Below, one piece after another: positions 59,489-64,000 of a stretch of 64,000 nt of DNA. Origin of the DNA: Alistipes sp. Zagget8 (lineage in GTDB: Bacteria; Bacteroidota; Bacteroidia; Bacteroidales; Rikenellaceae); contig MSHJ01000015.1 of the NCBI GenBank assembly GCA_001941065.1, positions 124,001-188,000 of the forward strand. The letters run 5' to 3'. How positions within the stretch are numbered: position 1 is the stretch's first letter; each line of letters opens with the position of its first letter. The translations under genes and the position numbers were made by a program. Below the pieces are notes generated by a model. The model was given only the letters and a program-made list of their open reading frames with translations. It had not been told where the DNA came from and searched no databases.

Positions 59489-61692
59489 AAAAGCTGTTTT
59501 TGACCTTTCTGTTCGCTCTTCCGGCATTTATCCTGACGGCCGGGGAGCATCCCTCGCTGCTGCTCACGAAGAAGGGCGTTGCCGCCATGCGTGAAGCCCA
59601 CGGCAAGGTCCCGGCGTTCGATGCCGTGATGGTCCGTACGCTGGCTGGAGCCGATGCCGCCGTGGCTTCGGAGATTGTTGTGCCCGAGCCTCGTGACGGG
59701 AGCGGAGGCTATACGCATGAGCGTCATAAGCTCAACTATTACGAGATGGTCGACTGCGGCATTGCGTGGCAGGTGACCGGCGAGGAGAAATATGCCCGTC
59801 GCGTTGCAGAGATGCTGGCGGCTTATGCCAAACTCTATCCGACGTTGGGTTTCCATCCCATGACCCTCTCGAAGACCCCGGGACGCATCTTCTGGCAGAC
59901 GCTCAACGAAAGCGTCTGGCTGGTACACACCGCGATGGCCTATGACTGCGTTTACGACTATATGACCCCCGCCCAGCGTGCCGATGTGGAGAAGAATCTG
60001 TTCTGTCCGATGGCCGACTTTCTGATGAACGGCCTGGAAGGCAATCGCGGCAACAACAAGGTGTTCAATAAGATGCACAATCATGCCACCTGGGCGACCT
60101 CGGCCGTGGGCATGATCGGTATGGCCATGGGCGATGATACGTTGGTGAACAAAGCGCTTTATGGTACCGATGAAACGGGCAAGAAAGGCGGTTTTATCCG
60201 TCAGTTGGACTATCTTTTTTCTCCCGACGGTTATTTCACCGAGGGGGCCTATTACCAGCGTTATGCCATCTGGCCTTTCATGGTCTTTGCGCAATGTATC
60301 GAGCACAGCCGTCCCGACCTGAAGATCTTCGCTTACCGCGACGGGATTCTGCTCAAAGCGGTTTCGACACTGCTGCAGCTGGCCTATGACGGCCGTTTCA
60401 TGCGTTTCAATGATTCGTTGGAAAAGGGCTACGATGCCCAGGAACTGGTCTATGCCGTGAATATCGCCTATAACGCCGATCCGTCGAACAAGATGCTGCT
60501 CGATGCGGCGGCCCGCTGGCAGGATTGGGTGCTGCCTACCGATGCCGGATTTGCCGTAGCACGCGATATTGCCCGCGGTGAAGCGCAGCCGCTCGTTTTC
60601 CGCAGCGCACTTTTCCGCGACGGCCGTCGCGGAGACGAGGGCGGGGTGGCGGTGCTCCGTTCCACGGACCCGGCGCTGAACAGCGCCCTGACGCTGAAAG
60701 CCACCTCCCACGGTCTGAGCCACGGGCATTACGACAAGTTGACGCTCGCTTATTACGACAACGGCAACGAAATCCTGGCGGACTACGGTGCCGCGCGTTG
60801 GCTCAATATCGAGGCTAAATACAAAGGGCACTATACGCCTGAAAACAAGACTTTCGCCATGCAGACCATTGCTCACAACACGTTGGTTGTGGACGAGCAG
60901 TCGCATTTCGGGGGCGATTATGACGAGTCGATGAAGCATCATTCGGATATTTACTTTGCGGATTTCGCTCGCGAAGGCGTGCAGGTCGTTTCGGCAAAGG
61001 AGAACAACGCCTGCCCCGGAGTGCGTATGCACCGCACGGCAGCTTATGTCACTACGTCGTTCCTGCAGTATCCGTTGATTCTCGATATTCTGCGTGCTGA
61101 GAGTGCTGCGGAGCATCGCTATGACTATCCGATGTGGTACAATGGCCATTTGGTGAGCCTCAATTTCCCTTATGAGAGGGCTCTTTCGACGATGTCGGCG
61201 CTGGGGACCGCCAATGGGTACCAGCATCTCTGGCGGCAGGCCGCAGGGCACAACGAAGCGTCGGGGACGAGTATTTTTACCTGGATCACGGGGAATCGTT
61301 TCTACTCGCTTTCGACCCTGACGACCCCTGCCAGTGAGATGGTGCTCGTCGAAGCGGGAGCCAACGATCCCGATTTCAACCTGCGTTCCGAAAAGGCGTA
61401 TATCGTTCGTGAAGAGGGGAAGAAAAACCACACTTTCTTCTCGTCGATCGAGACCCACGGCACCTACGACCTGCAGGTCGAGCAGTCGGACAACCTGACT
61501 TCCTCGTGTCTCGGTTTACGGCTTGTAGCCGATACGCCCGATTATACGGTGGCCGTAGCCGATTACAGGGGCGGACACAGCGTCACGCTCTGTGTTTCGA
61601 ACCGCACGGCCGATGCCGCGGTGCGCCATAGCGTAAAGACCTCCGAGGGCCGCTTCGAATGGATAGGTCCTTACGACGTAAAGATAAAATGA
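59485..61692 (+). CDS. Heparinase II/III-like alginate lyase (PL17 oligo-alginate lyase)
   Basis: 735 residues with a signal peptide (ends T-A-G). The N-terminal alpha/alpha toroid has K-M-H-N-H-A-T-W (the Asn-His pair) and F-T-E-G-A-Y-Y-Q-R-Y with the catalytic Tyr. The C-terminal beta-sandwich has S-H-G-L-S-H-G-H-Y-D-K-L-T-L and I-A-H-N-T-L-V-V-D-E. This matches PL17 exolytic oligo-alginate lyases that release unsaturated uronate monomers. It overlaps the PL6 gene by 4 bases. Confidence 0.9.
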   Translation: MKKLFLTFLFALPAFILTAGEHPSLLLTKKGVAAMREAHGKVPAFDAVMVRTLAGADAAVASEIVVPEPRDGSGGYTHERHKLNYYEMVDCGIAWQVTGEEKYARRVAEMLAAYAKLYPTLGFHPMTLSKTPGRIFWQTLNESVWLVHTAMAYDCVYDYMTPAQRADVEKNLFCPMADFLMNGLEGNRGNNKVFNKMHNHATWATSAVGMIGMAMGDDTLVNKALYGTDETGKKGGFIRQLDYLFSPDGYFTEGAYYQRYAIWPFMVFAQCIEHSRPDLKIFAYRDGILLKAVSTLLQLAYDGRFMRFNDSLEKGYDAQELVYAVNIAYNADPSNKMLLDAAARWQDWVLPTDAGFAVARDIARGEAQPLVFRSALFRDGRRGDEGGVAVLRSTDPALNSALTLKATSHGLSHGHYDKLTLAYYDNGNEILADYGAARWLNIEAKYKGHYTPENKTFAMQTIAHNTLVVDEQSHFGGDYDESMKHHSDIYFADFAREGVQVVSAKENNACPGVRMHRTAAYVTTSFLQYPLILDILRAESAAEHRYDYPMWYNGHLVSLNFPYERALSTMSALGTANGYQHLWRQAAGHNEASGTSIFTWITGNRFYSLSTLTTPASEMVLVEAGANDPDFNLRSEKAYIVREEGKKNHTFFSSIETHGTYDLQVEQSDNLTSSCLGLRLVADTPDYTVAVADYRGGHSVTLCVSNRTADAAVRHSVKTSEGRFEWIGPYDVKIK

Positions 61693-61715
61693 CAAACCTG
61701 TAAAAACTTGAAAAA

Positions 61716-62060
61716 ATGAAAACACGCAGTGAAACTTACCAGCTCGAGAGCGAGCTGCAGTGGGAGAACCCTGCTCCCGGCATCCAGCGCCAGATCATGG
61801 GTTACGACGGTCAGTTGATGATCGTGAAGGTAAAATTTGACAAGGGTGCGGTGGGAACGCAGCACGAGCATTTCCACAGCCAGGCGACTTATGTCGTCAG
61901 CGGCAAGTTCGAACTCTCGATCGGCGGCGTGAAGAAGATTCTCGGTGCCGGCGACGGTTACTACGTAGCTCCCGATGAGATTCACGGCTGCGTATGCCTC
62001 GAGCCGGGAATCCTGATCGACACCTTCTCGCCCCACCGCGAGGATTTCCTGAAGAAATAA
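61716..62060 (+). CDS. KdgF-like cupin (uronate linearisation)
   Basis: 114 residues, single cupin barrel. Metal-binding residues in G-T-Q-H-E-H-F-H-S-Q (three His) and the second motif G-D-G-Y-Y-V-A-P-D-E-I-H-G with a further His. KdgF proteins convert unsaturated uronate monomers to the linear ketoacid (DEH from alginate). It lies 23 bases after the PL17 gene, which fits exactly that step. No signal peptide, so cytoplasmic; import would come first. Confidence 0.88.
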   Translation: MKTRSETYQLESELQWENPAPGIQRQIMGYDGQLMIVKVKFDKGAVGTQHEHFHSQATYVVSGKFELSIGGVKKILGAGDGYYVAPDEIHGCVCLEPGILIDTFSPHREDFLKK

Positions 62061-62080
62061 ACCTGTAAACGTTAACCTGA

Positions 62081-63532
62081 ATGAAAATCAAAGGATTGAG
62101 ATGGGTCGTGCTGACGCTTATTGCCGTCGTGACGATCATCAACTACCTCGACCGCGGCACGCTCAACTATATGTGGGTGGCCAATACGAAGGTGGTGTGT
62201 CCCGCCGGGGAGTACACCTTCGATGCCGGGTCCGATACCTACACGGTCTCCTCCGGTGGGGAGAGCCTCGTGCTGGCTTCGGGCGAGGTGACTCCGCTGG
62301 CCGACGGCGCCATCGAGTATGTGAAGCACGGCGGTATCGCCAAGGAACTGGGGCTGATCGATACCTCGGCTCCCGCCGAGGAGCAGCAGCGTCAGGCCAA
62401 GAACCTGCTGGCCGTCATCACGATGTTCTTCATGGTGGCCTACGGTGTCAGCCAGCTGGTTTCGGGCAAGATTTACGATAAGATCGGGACCCGCCGCGGT
62501 TTTACCCTCTCGGCCATTCTCTGGGGCGGAGCCGATGCGTTGGCCTCGCTGGCTTCGGGACTCAAATCGCTGACCTTTTTCCGGGTCCTGCTCGGATTGG
62601 GTGAGGCGGGGCCGTGGCCCGGTACCACCAAGTCCAATGCCGAGTGGTTTCCGCAGAAAGAGCGTGCTTTCGCACAAGGCATCTTCGGGGCTGCCGCTTC
62701 GGTGGGCTCGATCATCGCCCCGGTGCTGATTCCGGTGCTGTTTCTGGCCTTCGGCTGGCGCGTGACGTTCGTCGTCGTGGGTTCGCTGGGTATCGTCTGG
62801 GTCATTCCGTGGCTCATCATCAACAAGAAAGGCCCCAAGGAGCATCCCTGGATCACCGAGAAGGAGCGCGAATACATCCTCACCGGACAGCCCGAATGCC
62901 GCGTGTCGTGCGACACGGCCAAATCGTGGGGAACGCTGCTGGGCGAGCGGAAGAACTACTCCGTGATCCTCGGCCGTTTTTTCCTCGATCCCATTTGGTG
63001 GATGTTCGTGACGTGGCTGCCGATCTACCTGATCGAGGTTTTCGGGCTTGATATCAAGCAGATTGCCATGTCGGCCTGGGTCCCCTACGTGGGCGCAGCC
63101 ATCGGTTCGGTGGCCGGCGGATGGTTCTCGGGACTGTTGATCAACCGGGGCAAAAGCGTTAACTTTGCACGCAAGGCCGCGATGATCGTGGGCGCCTGCT
63201 TCATCGTTCCGGGCATGGCTTTGGCTGCCGTGGCATCGTCGGCGATGATGGCCGTGGTGATGATGGCCTTCATCCTGGGCGGTTACCAGTTCGTGATGAC
63301 CAACATCCAGACCCTTGCCAGCGATCTGCAAACCGGTAAGGCCGTAGGTTCGCTGGCCGGACTGGGCGGCGCATCCGCTGTGCTGGGCACCATCGTTTCG
63401 ATCCTGTTCATTCCTTACCTGACGCAGAGCGGCGACTGGACATTGTTCTTCGTGCTGGGCGCGGCGCTCGTTCCGGCCAGCCTTCTGTGCGTTTTCCTGT
63501 TCGGCGGACGGATCGAACAGCAAGTGAAATAA
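62081..63532 (+). CDS. MFS hexuronate-type transporter (ACS family)
   Basis: 483 residues, about 12 hydrophobic segments. The beginning I-K-G-L-R-W-V-V-L-T-L-I-A-V-V-T-I-I-N-Y-L-D-R-G-T-L-N-Y is diagnostic of ExuT/ACS transporters, but a periplasmic insert of about 75 residues (residues 30-105) follows. The G-L-G-E-A-G-P-W-P-G segment is also typical. Expected to import unsaturated uronates or DEH across the inner membrane. 20 bases after KdgF. Confidence 0.9.
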   Translation: MKIKGLRWVVLTLIAVVTIINYLDRGTLNYMWVANTKVVCPAGEYTFDAGSDTYTVSSGGESLVLASGEVTPLADGAIEYVKHGGIAKELGLIDTSAPAEEQQRQAKNLLAVITMFFMVAYGVSQLVSGKIYDKIGTRRGFTLSAILWGGADALASLASGLKSLTFFRVLLGLGEAGPWPGTTKSNAEWFPQKERAFAQGIFGAAASVGSIIAPVLIPVLFLAFGWRVTFVVVGSLGIVWVIPWLIINKKGPKEHPWITEKEREYILTGQPECRVSCDTAKSWGTLLGERKNYSVILGRFFLDPIWWMFVTWLPIYLIEVFGLDIKQIAMSAWVPYVGAAIGSVAGGWFSGLLINRGKSVNFARKAAMIVGACFIVPGMALAAVASSAMMAVVMMAFILGGYQFVMTNIQTLASDLQTGKAVGSLAGLGGASAVLGTIVSILFIPYLTQSGDWTLFFVLGAALVPASLLCVFLFGGRIEQQVK

Positions 63533-63565
63533 TTCATAATTAACCTTTTTAAACATAAAAAAGAG

Positions 63566-64000
63566 ATGAGATTAAGTGGAAAAGTTGCCGTCGTTACGGG
63601 CGGTGCGCGCGACCTGGGTCGTGCAATTTCTGTAAAACTGGCTGCCGAGGGCGCCAAAGTATGCCTGAACTATTTCGACAACGCCAAGGATGCCGAAGAG
63701 ACGCTCGCGATGATTAAGGCCGACGGCGGTGAGGCGATCGCCGTGCAGGGCGACATGACCAAGGCCGCAGACGTGAAGAACCTCTTTGCCAAGGCCGGTG
63801 AGGCTTTCGGCGGGAAGGTGGATATTCTGGTGAACGTCGTGGGCGGTATCGTAGGCCGCAAACTCATCACCGAACAGGATGAGAAATGGTACGATTTCCT
63901 GATGGATGTCAACATGCGTTCGGTATTCCTCTGCACGCGCGAGGTGGTTCCGATGATGCCTGCCGGCGGATCGATCGTCAATTTCTCGTCGCAGGCCGCA
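63566..64000 (+). CDS. SDR oxidoreductase, probable DEH reductase (cut by window end)
   Basis: The first 145 residues are present; the gene runs off the right edge. G-G-A-R-D-L-G-R-A near residue 12 is the cofactor loop, N-V-V-G-G is the N-A-G equivalent and N-F-S-S-Q holds the catalytic Ser; the Tyr-Lys pair lies beyond the end. In alginate loci the SDR gene reduces DEH to 2-keto-3-deoxygluconate. Assignment by position. RBS-like AAGAG before ATG at 63566. Confidence 0.82.
   Translation, partial: MRLSGKVAVVTGGARDLGRAISVKLAAEGAKVCLNYFDNAKDAEETLAMIKADGGEAIAVQGDMTKAADVKNLFAKAGEAFGGKVDILVNVVGGIVGRKLITEQDEKWYDFLMDVNMRSVFLCTREVVPMMPAGGSIVNFSSQAA

Overview
The window looks like a chromosomal segment of a GC-rich member of the Bacteroidales, most likely Alistipes (Rikenellaceae). 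Evidence seen directly: Bacteroidetes-type promoters (TAnnTTTG -7 boxes, several with a TTG/TTTG -33 element 19-20 bases upstream), a SusC/SusD outer-membrane pair, IPT/TIG surface lipoproteins, an LruC-domain lipoprotein, the parA-parB-DUF5683-lytic transglycosylase-mnmE cluster and a SurA-SurA-OstA cluster. The genus is an inference from gene content and base composition. No rRNA, tRNA or CRISPR array was found.

Layout. 1-12.6 kb is ordinary core: PepSY-like protein end, ferritin, a noncoding interval with a duplicated 116-bp element, TIGR04076 protein, DedA/GNAT/DUF5131 operon, LruC lipoprotein, DoxX-YjbQ, a Crp/Fnr regulator, an SDR, a nucleoid-associated protein, and a GH2 glycosidase with an aldose epimerase. 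12.67-22.97 kb is an AT-richer island that appears acquired. It carries two divergent operons. The leftward one has a DUF2075 nuclease-helicase interrupted by an in-frame amber codon plus an AAA ATPase. The rightward one has an HsdM-like methylase, HsdS, an SMC-like AAA ATPase and an HNH nuclease, with no HsdR. At the right edge sits a 1.3-kb segment bounded by copies of the mnmE 3' end, a known integration target.

22.97-49.46 kb returns to core genes: mnmE, mltD-like, DUF5683, parB, parA, CPBP protease, periplasmic chaperones and OstA-like protein, MFS and NUDIX, MscS-type channel, AspT/YidE-type transporter, a candidate small RNA, a TolC-MacA-MacB-type efflux operon, a HAD phosphatase, and a CoA-transferase/aminotransferase/iorB operon that fits aromatic amino-acid fermentation.

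At about 49,466-49,478 there is an abrupt junction. The 5' end of iorB (minus strand) is missing and is joined to the C-terminal third of a SusC gene (plus strand). This is either a rearrangement or an assembly misjoin. From there to the right end runs an alginate utilisation locus: SusC (truncated), SusD, two IPT/TIG lipoproteins, two PL6 lyases, a PL17-type oligo-alginate lyase, a KdgF-like cupin, an MFS uronate transporter and an SDR that is probably the 4-deoxy-5-erythro-hexoseulose uronate (DEH) reductase. Together they would bind alginate at the surface, cut it to unsaturated monomers, linearise them, import them and reduce them.

The most novel candidate is the HsdM-HsdS-ATPase-HNH operon, which looks like a type I modification module joined to a Septu-like (PtuA/PtuB-like) effector pair.
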